Below, in pieces: positions 9,356 through 18,246 of a stretch of DNA of 64,000 nucleotides. The position numbers were made by a program, and so were the translations under genes. Position 1 is the first letter of the stretch, and each line of letters starts with the position of its first letter. Source of the stretch: Clostridium frigidicarnis (GTDB taxonomy: Bacteria; Bacillota; Clostridia; Clostridiales; Clostridiaceae). Where the stretch lies: positions 62,001 through 126,000 of the forward strand of contig NZ_FOKI01000008.1 in assembly GCF_900111985.1 (NCBI RefSeq), given 5' to 3'. The notes beneath the pieces were generated by a model. It was not told where the DNA came from. It did no database searches and saw nothing but the letters and a program-made list of their open reading frames with translations.

Positions 9356-9427
9356 AAGTAAGTTTATAATAAACTTACTTAATGTATTATATCAATATTA
9401 TATTAATAATACAATATTGATATAATA
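9356..9427. promoter_or_regulatory. Two consecutive perfect inverted repeats upstream of the alcohol dehydrogenase
   Basis: The first dyad has arms AAGTAAGTTTA (9356-9366) and TAAACTTACTT (9370-9380). The second has 15-bp arms TATTATATCAATATT (9385-9399) and AATATTGATATAATA (9413-9427). They lie 96-167 bases before the start and 3' of the terminator of the previous gene, so they are probably operators or a leader hairpin for the alcohol dehydrogenase. Confidence 0.5.
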
Positions 9428-9444
9428 TTAGTTTATTATACAAT

Positions 9445-9480
9445 AAAAACAGTTCCCACCTATTATCTGAGAACTGCTTT
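9445..9480 (-). terminator. Terminator after the coiled-coil hypothetical gene
   Basis: CAGTTC (9450-9455) and GAACTG (9471-9476) form a stem with further imperfect pairing. On the minus strand it is followed by TTTTTATTG. It lies downstream of the gene at 9587-9997 on the same strand. Confidence 0.65.
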
Positions 9481-9586
9481 ATTTTTAGTGTTCCATCGTA
9501 TACTTATTCCGTGTTATCCTGAACCTAATTAATTAAGTTTATTTGCATTTTCATACATACATTCCATAACTTAATTTAACTTCTTA

Positions 9587-9997
9587 CTATTTAGGTCCAA
9601 AATTTTCTATAACTAATATAAGCCAATCATTTTCTGGATTTTCTATCCAATTATACTGAATATTAAGTTCTTTTAACCAAGCATTAAGTCCATGACTTTT
9701 TTTGCTTACATTAGGAGATTTTCTTCCAAACTCTTCTTTTATTTTTTCTAACAATTCAATTTGATCATCTTTATCTAATTCCTTACCTAATAGTTCTCTT
9801 ATTATTTCACAACAACTTTCATATGACTTCTTATCTTCACAGTATAATTCGTCTGCTAATCCTTGTCTTTTTTTGTTTAAGTCGTCAATAATTTGGTTTA
9901 TTTCCATTATGTTTGCTAAATATTTTTTAGCTACTCTTAAAGCTTCAATATCATTATCTATTCTATTAATAGCCTTTTCTAATTTTTCATATCTCAT
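9587..9997 (-). CDS. Hypothetical coiled-coil protein
   Basis: This 136-residue soluble, highly charged protein is not recognised. Residues 1-50 form a predicted coiled coil (EKLEKAINRIDNDIEALRVA, then INQIIDDLNKKRQGLADEL). A short segment with two adjacent cysteines (YESCCEIIRELLGKEL) follows. The C-terminal part, WLKELNIQYNWIENPENDWL, is rich in tryptophan and may fold as a small domain. No membrane segment or signal peptide is seen. It is a single-gene unit with its own terminator. An 8-bp inverted repeat at 10026-10048 lies just upstream of its start. Confidence 0.6.
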   Translation of the reverse strand: MRYEKLEKAINRIDNDIEALRVAKKYLANIMEINQIIDDLNKKRQGLADELYCEDKKSYESCCEIIRELLGKELDKDDQIELLEKIKEEFGRKSPNVSKKSHGLNAWLKELNIQYNWIENPENDWLILVIENFGPK

Positions 9998-10306
9998 ATG
10001 TATGTCTCACTTTACATCTTTATTTGTTATCTATTATCTATAGATAACTTGTCTATTATACACCTTTTTCTCATTACAGTCACATTTTTATTTTTATATA
10101 CCCCTTATACACTTGTTATCAAGTGATTCTTAGCTAAAATAAACACTTTAATTTTTGAGACTTTTGCTTATACTATTTGTTTTTCACTAATAATCCTATA
10201 TTTTTTATATAGAAAGGAAACCATATAACTAATTAAGCAATAAATTTCTTATATAAATAAACTTGTTTCTTTACAAATATAAAATCTATAAAGGATTGAA
10301 TTTCTA
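9998..10306. other. Divergent intergenic region
   Basis: This gap of 309 bases lies between two divergent genes. The arms GTTATCTA (10026-10033) and TAGATAAC (10041-10048) form a dyad near the leftward gene and may be an operator. The rest is A+T-rich promoter-type sequence with no coding stretch that I can recognise. Confidence 0.4.
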
Positions 10307-10948
10307 ATGAATAACAAAAACAATAAACCAACTATTTGGATAGCAATATTATTTGAAATAATATTAATAATTACATCTATTGAAAGTATTTCGTCAAAAC
10401 AATGGAATACTTTAATCTTATCACTCTTGGCCATTGCATGTATTATACTCCCTTTTATAATTACTCACATTGCTAATACAAAAAATTTAATATTACCTTA
10501 TAGCTTTAAATTAATATCATTATTATTTATTTTCCTCTCACTATACTTTGGAGAAATAAAAAAATTCTATGTTATATTCTGGTGGTGGGATTTACTTCTT
10601 CATTCTATATTTGGTATATATGCAGTTATTATTGCATTGCATTTAATACAAGGAATTATTATAAAAGATACAGCAGTAACTGAAAAAAAATTTGGTATTT
10701 TTATTATAGTATTTGCATTTAGTTTTTCAATTACTTTAGGTACTCTCTGGGAAATGTTTGAGTTCTTAGGCGATTATCTATTCAATTTAAATATGGTAAA
10801 TGGTGGACTTGAAGATACAGCATCAGATCTGCTTATAAAAATCTTATCTGCTTTTATTACTACGATAATATATTATTATCGTAACTTTAGGAACAAAAAA
10901 CAACCATTATCTTTATTATTTATTTTCTTAACTCCTAGTAAATTATAA
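10307..10948 (+). CDS. YjdF/DUF2238-like membrane protein
   Basis: This 213-residue protein has about six membrane segments. The motif FYVIFWWWDLLLHSIFG followed by LGTLWEMFEFLGDYLF and GGLEDTASDLLI matches the conserved core of the DUF2238/YjdF family, whose members share the D-LLH, W-E-FE and DT-D-L residues. These polar residues within membrane helices suggest a metal-binding or catalytic site, but the family function is unknown to me. The ATG at 10307 follows AAAGGATTG. It is monocistronic and ends at a bidirectional terminator shared with the convergent chemoreceptor gene. Confidence 0.7.
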   Translation: MNNKNNKPTIWIAILFEIILIITSIESISSKQWNTLILSLLAIACIILPFIITHIANTKNLILPYSFKLISLLFIFLSLYFGEIKKFYVIFWWWDLLLHSIFGIYAVIIALHLIQGIIIKDTAVTEKKFGIFIIVFAFSFSITLGTLWEMFEFLGDYLFNLNMVNGGLEDTASDLLIKILSAFITTIIYYYRNFRNKKQPLSLLFIFLTPSKL

Positions 10949-11033
10949 ATTTAAAAATATATTTTATTATATATTAAACCTATGAAACAGGAGAAAAACA
11001 TATAAAAAATGTAAAGATATAATTAAATAGTTT

Positions 11034-11064
11034 AAAGCACCATTTTTTTATTTAATGGTGCTTT
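11034..11064. terminator. Bidirectional terminator
   Basis: AAAGCACCAT (11034-11043) and ATGGTGCTTT (11055-11064) form a perfect 10-bp stem with T-runs on both sides. It sits between convergent genes ending at 10948 (plus) and 11075 (minus). Confidence 0.85.
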
Positions 11065-11074
11065 TTAGTGGTAT

Positions 11075-11902
11075 TTACAATTCATTTGAAAGCTTGCTTA
11101 ACAATTTTGCTGTCTCATTTAACCTATTAATAGCTCCAGTCATATCCTCTAAAGATTTTACTTGCTTTTCAGATATCTCATCAACATTAGTAACCTTACT
11201 ATTAATCTTATCTATAGAGTTAGAAATGTTTTTAATTACATCTTCAATCTTTCCAATAGACTCATTAGAAGAACTAGATAACTTTCTAATTTCTTGGGCA
11301 ACAACATTAAACCCTTTTCCTTGTTCCCCAGCTCTAGCTGCCTCAATAGATGCATTTAATCCTAAAAGATTAGTTTGGGATGCTACACCCCTAATAAAGC
11401 TTACTACTCCATTTGTGTCATCAGTCATTTTATTAGCACTTTTAGCTTCATCTAATATTTCTGTATTCATTGTTGCTAATTCATTAACACCAGATGATAT
11501 GTAATTTACATTCGTTACTATTTCTGATAATCCACTTATCAAGTCCGCTGTAATATTAGTTACTGCTTTCTTCTTAGAAAGACTTTTACCAATAGATATA
11601 GATCCTACTATTTTATTTCCATCTTTTAAACAAATCATATAGGACTTAAAAGCCACTCCAAGAAAATCTTCTGGAAGAACCTTAATTTCTGTTTTTCCCT
11701 TTTCCATAGCTTCCTTAACAAATTTTCCTGCTTCACTTCCTACCTTTATCTTTGCATCTATTTCCTTGCTTCCTTGATAGTATAATACTTTTTCCCTATC
11801 AGTTAGCATTAATTCTATGTCGTTATCAAAAAAGGTATTAATACATGGAATTGCTGTATAAATACTATTTAATATTTCATTATCTATTTTTTCATTAACC
11901 AT
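11075..11902 (-). CDS. Soluble methyl-accepting chemotaxis-type protein
   Basis: This 275-residue protein has no membrane segment. Residues 1-110 form a small sensory domain ([20 protein letters not shown] and [20 protein letters not shown]) similar to cytoplasmic sensor domains found on short clostridial chemoreceptors. Residues 130-275 are a coiled-coil signalling domain containing the hairpin tip [20 protein letters not shown], which binds CheA/CheW. The signalling helices are short compared with full receptors. No che genes are near, so it must act with a distant array or work outside chemotaxis. It ends 11 bases before the shared terminator. Confidence 0.85.
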   Translation of the reverse strand: MVNEKIDNEILNSIYTAIPCINTFFDNDIELMLTDREKVLYYQGSKEIDAKIKVGSEAGKFVKEAMEKGKTEIKVLPEDFLGVAFKSYMICLKDGNKIVGSISIGKSLSKKKAVTNITADLISGLSEIVTNVNYISSGVNELATMNTEILDEAKSANKMTDDTNGVVSFIRGVASQTNLLGLNASIEAARAGEQGKGFNVVAQEIRKLSSSSNESIGKIEDVIKNISNSIDKINSKVTNVDEISEKQVKSLEDMTGAINRLNETAKLLSKLSNEL

Positions 11903-11950
11903 CAGTATCCGCCCCTTATTTTTGTCTCTTATTAAGGATACTATATTTTT

Positions 11951-12082
11951 TTAATAACGTAAACCTTCCACTGTAAAACCAACACATCTTTCATAAAGCA
12001 TATCATTTAGCATAGTATACTTATTAAGCATATTTAAAGCTGATATACTTATGACATTGTATTTTAATTTCCTTTTTTCCAC
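11951..12082 (-). pseudogene. Possible remnant of a GNAT acetyltransferase C-terminus
   Basis: The minus strand has an open stretch of 43 codons, from a GTG without a ribosome site to a TAA at 11951. The tail LYERCVGFTVEGLRY resembles the GNAT acetyl-CoA-site motif LYEKCGFKVEG, with one extra residue, and is preceded by KLKYNVISISALNMLNK, similar to the preceding strand and helix. The N-terminal three-quarters of a GNAT domain is absent. The match is short, so this is tentative. The remainder of 11903-12282 shows only the greA-like promoter region. Confidence 0.35.
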
Positions 12083-12282
12083 TATTTCAAAGTTACAATT
12101 CTCTGAGAAGCATGGACTTTAAAAAAATCTACGATTTCACTTATTTAATCTTATAATTTTCCCTAATGATGACCACTATTATCTTTAGATAACAGTTTCT
12201 AGTGCTAAACAAAATAACTTTTATTTTTCTCTATATATTATATAATATATACATAATATCTTTCAGGGAGGTTTAGTTTTTT

Positions 12283-12750
12283 ATGAATAATAGACTAACA
12301 GAAGAGAATATAAAAAATTTAAGAGAAGATTTAGACTATAGAATGACTGTAAAAAGAGCTGAAATAGCAAAGGAAAAATTAGTAGCTGCTGCACATGGTG
12401 ATAGGTCAGAAAATGCAGAGTATAAAGAGGCTTGTGCAAACTATAGAGAAAATGATAATAGAATTCAATATTTATTAACTATGATTTCAACAGCAACTTT
12501 AATAGATGATAAAAATGTAGATAAATCAATATTAGGAATTAATAGTAGAGCTAGAATTAAATTTATAGAGGATGAAGATGAAGCTATTGTGACATTAGTA
12601 ACTACTATGGATTTAGACCCCGAAAATATGCGTATAAGTATAGAATCAGATTTAGGAAAAGCATTATCCGACAAAAAAGTTGGAGATATAATTGAAGTTG
12701 ATGCTCCAGGAGAAAAATATACAATAGAAATATTGGAAATACTAGAATAA
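12283..12750 (+). CDS. GreA/GreB-family transcription elongation factor
   Basis: This 155-residue protein has the two Gre domains. An N-terminal coiled coil of about 75 residues carries the acidic tip AHGDRSENAEYKEA, which reaches into the polymerase secondary channel and stimulates cleavage of backtracked RNA. A C-terminal FKBP-like domain contains DLGKALSDKKVGDIIEVD. It differs from the usual clostridial GreA (no long N-terminal lead; RENDNRIQYL rather than the typical helix), so it is probably a second paralogue. The strong site GGGAGGTT precedes the ATG. A compact terminator follows directly, so it is monocistronic. Confidence 0.88.
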   Translation: MNNRLTEENIKNLREDLDYRMTVKRAEIAKEKLVAAAHGDRSENAEYKEACANYRENDNRIQYLLTMISTATLIDDKNVDKSILGINSRARIKFIEDEDEAIVTLVTTMDLDPENMRISIESDLGKALSDKKVGDIIEVDAPGEKYTIEILEILE

Positions 12751-12757
12751 TGTAAAG

Positions 12758-12780
12758 ACCCACGATGATATGTCGTGGGT
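12758..12780 (+). terminator. Terminator of the greA-like gene
   Basis: ACCCACGA (12758-12765) and TCGTGGGT (12773-12780) form a perfect 8-bp G+C-rich stem just after the stop codon, followed by TTTAATG. The T-run is short, but the position is right. Confidence 0.75.
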
Positions 12781-13013
12781 TTAATGATTAGTATAATGCA
12801 CAAAGTAAAAATCGTACTATCTCCATCGTAGATTTTATGGTTGAATCGAGATGTTACCCGTAATATCTTTAGATAAATACTTATACTTTTTTATATAATT
12901 TTAATAACATATAAAAAACAACACGAGATTTATCACATATTACACATATTGTAGATATAATAATATATAGGGATGACTCTTTTCCCTAAATTTTTTCTGT
13001 GTAGGTGATTCAA

Positions 13014-13562
13014 ATGTCCTGTTCTGATAATAAAATTAGAAAGGAAGTATCCATACCCTATCCATTGTACCAATCAGAAAAAGGAGAATATTTCATTGGT
13101 CAGACACCAATATTAATTGGTCAAGATCAACATGCTTTAGCAGCATTAGTAAATCCAGTCACTTCAAACGTAAATATTTATGTAAATGCCATAACTGTAA
13201 CAAATATTTCTGAACTTAATTTATCCGCTGAATTTTATCTTAAATCTACCTTTAACCATGGAATAATTAGTAATTTAGTTAGTTGTACTAACTTAGCTAT
13301 TATTCCTGAACCAACTCCCGAAGGAGAAATTAAATATTTAGCTACAGCTACCGAACCTCCAACAGGTGGTGTAGCTATATTTAGTAGAATAGTTTCACCA
13401 TATTCAACTTTAGTAATTGATGGTGGACAAATAATTATTCCACCTGGAGAATCTCTTATTGTTTATCTTGGTGGTTTCCTACCTGTTACATTTGATAGTG
13501 CAATAGTTGCCTTTGGTTGGTGGGAAGAAATAATATGCGAAGACTTCCATTGCTCTTGTTAA
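13014..13562 (+). CDS. DUF6143-like protein of unknown function
   Basis: This 182-residue protein has no signal peptide or membrane helix. It is rich in beta-strand-forming residues and prolines (VSIPYPLYQSEKGEYF; IIIPPGESLIVYLGGFLPV; FGWWEEIICEDFHCSC). The pattern resembles a small clostridial and bacillar family annotated DUF6143. Its C-terminal CEDFHCSC has three cysteines and could bind metal or crosslink. The ATG at 13014 is preferred over the upstream GTG because AGGTGA is properly spaced. It is monocistronic with a hairpin downstream. A link to spores or the coat would be a guess only. Confidence 0.6.
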   Translation: MSCSDNKIRKEVSIPYPLYQSEKGEYFIGQTPILIGQDQHALAALVNPVTSNVNIYVNAITVTNISELNLSAEFYLKSTFNHGIISNLVSCTNLAIIPEPTPEGEIKYLATATEPPTGGVAIFSRIVSPYSTLVIDGGQIIIPPGESLIVYLGGFLPVTFDSAIVAFGWWEEIICEDFHCSC

Positions 13563-13613
13563 AGCAATTGTAACATTTACTAATATGTAAATATTAAGAA
13601 TTGATGATTATTT

Positions 13614-13650
13614 ATGGTGGAGGTAAATCACGACCTTTTAGCTCCACCAT
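13614..13650 (+). terminator. Hairpin after the DUF6143-like gene
   Basis: ATGGTGGAG (13614-13622) and CTCCACCAT (13642-13650) form a perfect 9-bp stem with a 19-base loop. Only a short T-rich tail follows, so termination may be partial. Confidence 0.6.
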
Positions 13651-13761
13651 TTCCTATAAACTTTAGAAATGCACTAATATATATTATCTTCATTATAGAT
13701 TGCTTAGTTTTGTAAGATTTCTAATGTCATTTGAAGAATTAAATGTCATGTTGAATATTTT

Positions 13762-14028
13762 TTAGCAGACATATTCTTTAAACAAATCTGGTAGTCGAAA
13801 TACACAGAGGGTTTTAGCGGTGGCAATAGTCAACGCACCTATTGGGGTCAATTCACCTACTACACTCTGTTTTGATTCATCACAAAAACTTAAAATTTTT
13901 TCAGCATAAATTAAGAATTCATTACCTTCATTAGTTAAGCAAATATTCCTACCTAGACGTTCAAATAACTTACAACCAAATTCATTCTCCAACAATCGAA
14001 TTTGCTCAGATATACTTGATTGAGCAAA
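13762..14028 (-). pseudogene. LysR-family regulator fragment
   Basis: The frame reads TFAQSSISEQIRLLENEFG, then KLFERLGRNICLTNEG, then LPDLFKEYVC and stop. This is the recognition helix, wing and linker of a LysR-type regulator. The first part of the helix-turn-helix is missing, because the homology begins exactly at the pepF stop codon. The effector-binding domain is missing after about 90 residues. There is no start codon or ribosome site of its own. It is therefore a doubly truncated remnant fused by deletion to the 3' end of pepF. A functional mini-regulator is unlikely without the first helix. Confidence 0.8.
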
Positions 14029-14030
14029 AG

Positions 14031-15839
14031 TTAACCTTCTATTTCTTCAGTCAATTTTACTATCTCATCAATTATGTTACCAATATACTCTATAGTATCA
14101 AGTAGTGGCTTTTCTGTAGTTATATCTACACCAGCCATTTTAGCAAGTTCCACCGGTGTTTTAGTTCCTTCTGCTTCAAGTACAGCTCTCCAATCATCTA
14201 TAGCCGGCTGTCCTTCTTTTAAAATTCTCTTGCTTACCTCTGTAGCTATAGTAAGTCCTGCACTATAAGTATAAGAGTAAAGTCCCATGTAATAATGAGG
14301 CTGTCTCATCCAAGTAAGTTCTGCCCCATCAATTATCTTAACGTCTTCTCCCCAGAATTTTTCAAGTACATCCTTCTTTATTTCATTAAGTGTTGTAGCT
14401 TGGACACTTCCGCCCTGATCAATTATATTGTATACTTCTCTCTGATAAGTAGCTTCCAAAAGGTGCGTTACAAAGTTATGATAATAGGTACATCCTATCA
14501 TTGTAGATAAAACCCATCTCCTAAATCTAGGATTATCATTAACTTTCATAAGATAATTTGCCATTAAAATCTCATTCATTGTAGATGGTGATTCTACAAA
14601 ATATGTGGAAACTCCTGTATCAAATATATTCTGGCTTTGATTACATAAATAAAAATGTGCTGCATGTCCCAGTTCATGAGCTAATACAAAGACCTCTTTC
14701 ATTTTGTCAGTCCATGAAATTAAAACAAAAGGGTGACTTCCATAGGGAGTAGCGCAAAAAGCTCCTGTTGACTTTCCTTTATTTTGTACAAAATCAATCC
14801 ATCTCTCATCATAAGCTTTCTTAATTATCTCCAAATAATCCTCACCTAATATAGATAAGGCTCCCTCAATATATTTCTTAGATTCCTCTACAGTTACATC
14901 AGGCTCATATCCTGGATCAACTGCAAGCTTTAAATCTGCAAAGGTCATCTCTTCTATTTTATGAATTTTCTTAAGAAGTTTAGCATACTTTCTCATATGA
15001 GGTGCTAACTTCTCCATTATTAAGTCTATCTGTCTATTATATAATTCTTTATCAACATTTTGAGTGAATAATAAACTATCTATAACAGAATCAAATCCTC
15101 TAAGGGTAGCCATTGTTTTTTCTCGTTGCACTTGAGTTTGATATGCAGCTGCTACAGTATTCTGATATTCTCTTAATTTAGAAGAAAATGCTTCAAAAGC
15201 AGATCTACGTACCTTTGTATCATTATCATATTCCCATTCATCTTCAAAAAGTCCAAAACTAAGAGGATACTCCACTCCGTCTACGGTAAAGTCTTTAAAA
15301 TTCATATCAGCAAGCGTAGCTCTTTCATAAATATTGTAAGGAGACTCTAATGTTCCTGATAATGCAGCTAATACCCTTTCTACTTCTGGATGAAGTGCAT
15401 GAGCTTTATTTCTTTTTATATCATTTAAATAATTTTTGTTTTCTTTTGATTGACTTATTGCATTGTCTATAACATTTTCATCACCTTGTATGATTTCACT
15501 GTCTATAAAACTCAACCTACTGCCAATATCAGCTTCTATATTCATAAATTTCATAAATCTGTCTTGGTTTTCATTGTCAGTATGATCCACTGAAACTGCA
15601 AGGTTTCCATAATATGATGTAAGGTGCATAAGCTGATTTACCTTTCTTATTTTATCCAAGCAATCATTAATACTTTCTGGGGTATTTAGCTTTCCTTTAT
15701 AATCTTTTTCTATCTCCCAAACAAGCTCTTTCAAATCTTTTACAGCTAAATTATACTGTTCTTCTGTTGCATAAATAGCAGTTAAATCCCAAGTAAGTGA
15801 CTTATCTACATCTTTTCTCTCTTTTAAAATCCTCCCCAT
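14031..15839 (-). CDS. pepF: Oligoendopeptidase F (M3 family metallopeptidase)
   Basis: This 602-residue cytoplasmic zinc peptidase cleaves short oligopeptides. The zinc motif HELGH lies near residue 387 in FVLAHELGHAAHFYL, and the third ligand is expected in STMNEILMANYL. The N-terminal region, SLTWDLTAIYATEEQYNLAV, is typical of PepF. Length is normal for the family. The gene appears complete, but its stop codon coincides with the edge of a LysR fragment, so the last few residues could have been replaced by the rearrangement. It is preceded by AAAGGGGGACTT and stands alone, facing the same way as its neighbours. Confidence 0.93.
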   Translation of the reverse strand: MGRILKERKDVDKSLTWDLTAIYATEEQYNLAVKDLKELVWEIEKDYKGKLNTPESINDCLDKIRKVNQLMHLTSYYGNLAVSVDHTDNENQDRFMKFMNIEADIGSRLSFIDSEIIQGDENVIDNAISQSKENKNYLNDIKRNKAHALHPEVERVLAALSGTLESPYNIYERATLADMNFKDFTVDGVEYPLSFGLFEDEWEYDNDTKVRRSAFEAFSSKLREYQNTVAAAYQTQVQREKTMATLRGFDSVIDSLLFTQNVDKELYNRQIDLIMEKLAPHMRKYAKLLKKIHKIEEMTFADLKLAVDPGYEPDVTVEESKKYIEGALSILGEDYLEIIKKAYDERWIDFVQNKGKSTGAFCATPYGSHPFVLISWTDKMKEVFVLAHELGHAAHFYLCNQSQNIFDTGVSTYFVESPSTMNEILMANYLMKVNDNPRFRRWVLSTMIGCTYYHNFVTHLLEATYQREVYNIIDQGGSVQATTLNEIKKDVLEKFWGEDVKIIDGAELTWMRQPHYYMGLYSYTYSAGLTIATEVSKRILKEGQPAIDDWRAVLEAEGTKTPVELAKMAGVDITTEKPLLDTIEYIGNIIDEIVKLTEEIEG

Positions 15840-16061
15840 TTTAAGTCCCCCTTTATATTAAATTTGGTATTATTTACATTTTACACCTGACTGTTAATTT
15901 AGTCTATATGATTTATCTCACCTAGATACAGATAAATTAAAATCTACTATGCAATTCATTCTAGAAATTCAGTTACCACTTTCTCCTAATTCAACTGTAG
16001 CTTTATCGTGTACTAATATAAAATATTCATTAAATATCTATGTTTCCTAGTTTTTCAAAAA
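15840..16061. other. Intergenic stretch upstream of pepF
   Basis: Together with the terminator at 16062-16085 this makes a gap of about 320 bases. It should hold the pepF promoter. A short minus-strand reading (YFILVHDKATVELGESGN, then stop) looks coding-like, but I cannot place it in a family and do not call it a gene. Confidence 0.3.
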
Positions 16062-16085
16062 CAGACTAGCAAATATGCCAGCCTG
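16062..16085 (-). terminator. Terminator after the FAD oxidoreductase
   Basis: On the minus strand CAGGCTGGCA pairs with TGCTAGTCTG (with G-U pairs) around a 4-base loop and is followed by TTTTT. It lies about 75 bases beyond the oxidoreductase stop. Confidence 0.7.
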
Positions 16086-16159
16086 CTACTTTGTATAAAT
16101 ATTATTATTTTGTCCTTAGTTGATTTTGTTCTTATACGTGTATTGCTCATAATCTTCTT

Positions 16160-17662
16160 TTATATCTTAATGCTTCGTTTCTCCTTTTTAAGGATTCTCT
16201 GGATAGAATATTTGCCCTGAATAGCTGCTACTGGTAGTCCACCAGGTGGATTAAGCCATTGACCTGCAAGAACAACATTATCAATTCCTTTGATGTTCGC
16301 CGATGGATGTTTATTCTTTGCACTATATTTAGTAATCATGAAGCTCTGATTGTATCCCTTATAAGCATTACAATAGCGATGATACGTAACTGGTGTCCAA
16401 GTATCTAGAATTTTCATTTTGCCTTTATATTCTATAAATCTCTCCTCGATTTTCTTAAGCACCTTATTTGCAATTTCTTCCTTTTTACTTTGATATTCAT
16501 CTTTATTTTTATATAATTCCATCCAATAATCATATGCCTCTTCTTGTAATCCAATTAGAACTTGTATGATTTGTTTTCCTTTGGGAGCAAAACTTGGTTC
16601 ATAGGCATATGATTTTATACTCATCCTATCACTCATCCAATCTGCAACCTGTATATTATTACATTCAAGCATAATCTCTCCACATATTGCATCAATGTCG
16701 CTATTAACTGAAAAGGCAATTTGGAACATACCATAAACAGGATATGCTTTTCTATTTGTATACATTTCTCTTAAGATTGAATCCATATATGATTCATCAA
16801 TCAAATGTCCAAACGTATAATCTGTATCACAAGAACAAATAATATAGTCCGCACTAATATGCTCTCCATTAGCCAAATTAATACCTGTTGCTTCTCCATT
16901 GTCACCTATTTCAATTTTTACAACATCAGCATTAGTGCAAATTTTACCACCTAAACTTTCAAATTTTCTTTGCATACGAAAAGCCATTGCACGTGATCCA
17001 CCTCTTGGTATACCTCCATCTCCAGAAATGAAATTGCCATACATCATTGGAAATGAATATGCCAAAGAAGCCTTTGTACAGAAATCAGAAAGCATACATT
17101 TTATTAGGGGATGCTTAAAACAGTTCATCAAATCCTTTGTATCTTTTCCTTCTAACTCTTTAAATAACTTCATTGTATCTTTCATTGAACCTCCTAATTT
17201 AATATAATCTATGGCACTCATCATTTCTGGTGGCTTGTCTGCTGGAATTTTTGCATGTTCCCCTATTCTTACATATTTCATAAGTTTCTTGATTTCCATT
17301 TCATCCTCAGGAGATAAATCTATCAATTCTTTTTCAGTACGCTCAACATCTTTCCAAAAAGTTATTTTTTCACCATTGAGTTCTGAAGTGTACATTTTAT
17401 CTGCTTGAATGATTTCTAAATCGTTTTCTAAAGCCCCAACATCTTTCCAGATATTATGAAGACAGGATCCTTCTTTGGTCCCAATTAGCCAATGAATACA
17501 ATTGTCCACATGATAACCTTCCCTATCCCAGCCAGTGCATTCACCACCCACGATACTGTGTTTTTCATATATTTCAGCCTCGAACCCAGCCTTTAATGCG
17601 TAAACACCCGCTGTAAGACCAGAGATACCGCCGCCAACTATTACTATTTTTTTCTTTTTCAT
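16160..17662 (-). CDS. Phytoene-desaturase-like FAD-dependent oxidoreductase
   Basis: This 500-residue flavoprotein has the dinucleotide-binding motif VIVGGGISGLTAGVYALKAG at the N-terminus and EKHSIVGGECTGWDREG shortly after, as in the CrtI/retinol-saturase group. The C-terminal FAD contact lies in IDNVVLAGQWLNPPGGLPVA. Anaerobes without carotenoid genes often carry such proteins, and their substrates are unknown; there is no carotenoid or lipid pathway nearby. The ATG at 17662 follows GGAGGTTAAT and gives a start of MKKKKIVIVGG. It lies 59 bases after the AbrB gene and may be cotranscribed with it. The exact reaction cannot be read from the sequence. Confidence 0.8.
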   Translation of the reverse strand: MKKKKIVIVGGGISGLTAGVYALKAGFEAEIYEKHSIVGGECTGWDREGYHVDNCIHWLIGTKEGSCLHNIWKDVGALENDLEIIQADKMYTSELNGEKITFWKDVERTEKELIDLSPEDEMEIKKLMKYVRIGEHAKIPADKPPEMMSAIDYIKLGGSMKDTMKLFKELEGKDTKDLMNCFKHPLIKCMLSDFCTKASLAYSFPMMYGNFISGDGGIPRGGSRAMAFRMQRKFESLGGKICTNADVVKIEIGDNGEATGINLANGEHISADYIICSCDTDYTFGHLIDESYMDSILREMYTNRKAYPVYGMFQIAFSVNSDIDAICGEIMLECNNIQVADWMSDRMSIKSYAYEPSFAPKGKQIIQVLIGLQEEAYDYWMELYKNKDEYQSKKEEIANKVLKKIEERFIEYKGKMKILDTWTPVTYHRYCNAYKGYNQSFMITKYSAKNKHPSANIKGIDNVVLAGQWLNPPGGLPVAAIQGKYSIQRILKKEKRSIKI

Positions 17663-17721
17663 ATTAACCTCCACTACAAACAAAAATAAATAATATTACA
17701 ATATCAGAATGCTTTTACTTA

Positions 17722-17952
17722 TTACTCTGCTTCCTCAGGATTTTCCTGTGCTTTAAAAATTTCATTTGCAAAATTCATGAACCCTTCGTTCTGTACAATA
17801 GCAATTCCCTGTTCTTTATCAGCAAGCAAAAGCAACGTATCTCCGGGCTTTATATCAAATAAATCCCTGGCTCCTTTTGGAATTACAATCTGACCCTTTT
17901 CACCCACTTTTACCGTACTTATAAATCTACCTTCTGGTACTTTAATATTCAT
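17722..17952 (-). CDS. AbrB/MazE-like SpoVT-AbrB domain regulator
   Basis: This 76-residue protein has one SpoVT-AbrB swapped-hairpin domain: FISTVKVGEKGQIVIPKGAR followed by DLFDIKPGDTLLLLAD. It binds DNA as a dimer in this family. The C-terminal tail FMNFANEIFKAQENPEEAE is a helical, acidic extension often seen in AbrB-family regulators rather than MazE antitoxins, and no toxin gene is adjacent. The start at 17952 follows GAAGGAAGAA. The FAD oxidoreductase downstream on the same strand is a likely target. The palindromes upstream suggest autoregulation. Confidence 0.85.
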   Translation of the reverse strand: MNIKVPEGRFISTVKVGEKGQIVIPKGARDLFDIKPGDTLLLLADKEQGIAIVQNEGFMNFANEIFKAQENPEEAE

Positions 17953-17973
17953 ATTTCTTCCTTCTTTCTTGTG

Positions 17974-18021
17974 CAATATGCATATTGGGTATAACTTGTA
18001 TTACTTATATTACTTGTAATA
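17974..18021 (-). promoter_or_regulatory. Palindromes in the AbrB-gene promoter
   Basis: CAATATGCATATTG (17974-17987) is a perfect 14-bp palindrome 22 bases before the start. TATTAC-TT-GTAATA (18008-18021) is a second dyad embedded in repeated TATTACTT units. They are plausible autoregulatory operator sites. Confidence 0.5.
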
Positions 18022-18171
18022 TTTATTATACACCTCAAATTATTATTTGTAAATATAATACATTAATATAAATATATGCAATACATGTCGCTTATTTATT
18101 ACTTCACTCAAACCTGATTGCCCCTAATCCAAAGATTATCCTGTAAACTCAAAAGAATCTTTAAATGCATA

Positions 18172-18196
18172 AGGCACATGAAAGAAAACAACACGT
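18172..18196 (+). repeat. Family A hairpin repeat, left arm only (degenerate)
   Basis: GGCACATGAAAGAAAACAAC matches the left arm of the family A elements at 30881 and 35873 with few changes. The expected right arm is not recognisable in the following 60 bases. This is a decayed or truncated copy. Confidence 0.6.
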
Positions 18197-18246
18197 ACTT
18201 TTACTAATATTCTTTTTTATCTTTATATCAAATGATACATGAAAAA

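Noticed and set aside
15840-16061. Coding-like stretch YFILVHDKATVELGESGN on the minus strand
   Set aside because: Only about 20 codons between stops and no family I can name; not enough to call a gene remnant.
17722-17952. MazE antitoxin of a toxin-antitoxin pair
   Set aside because: The protein has an AbrB-type domain and no toxin gene is adjacent; the next gene is a 500-residue flavoprotein.
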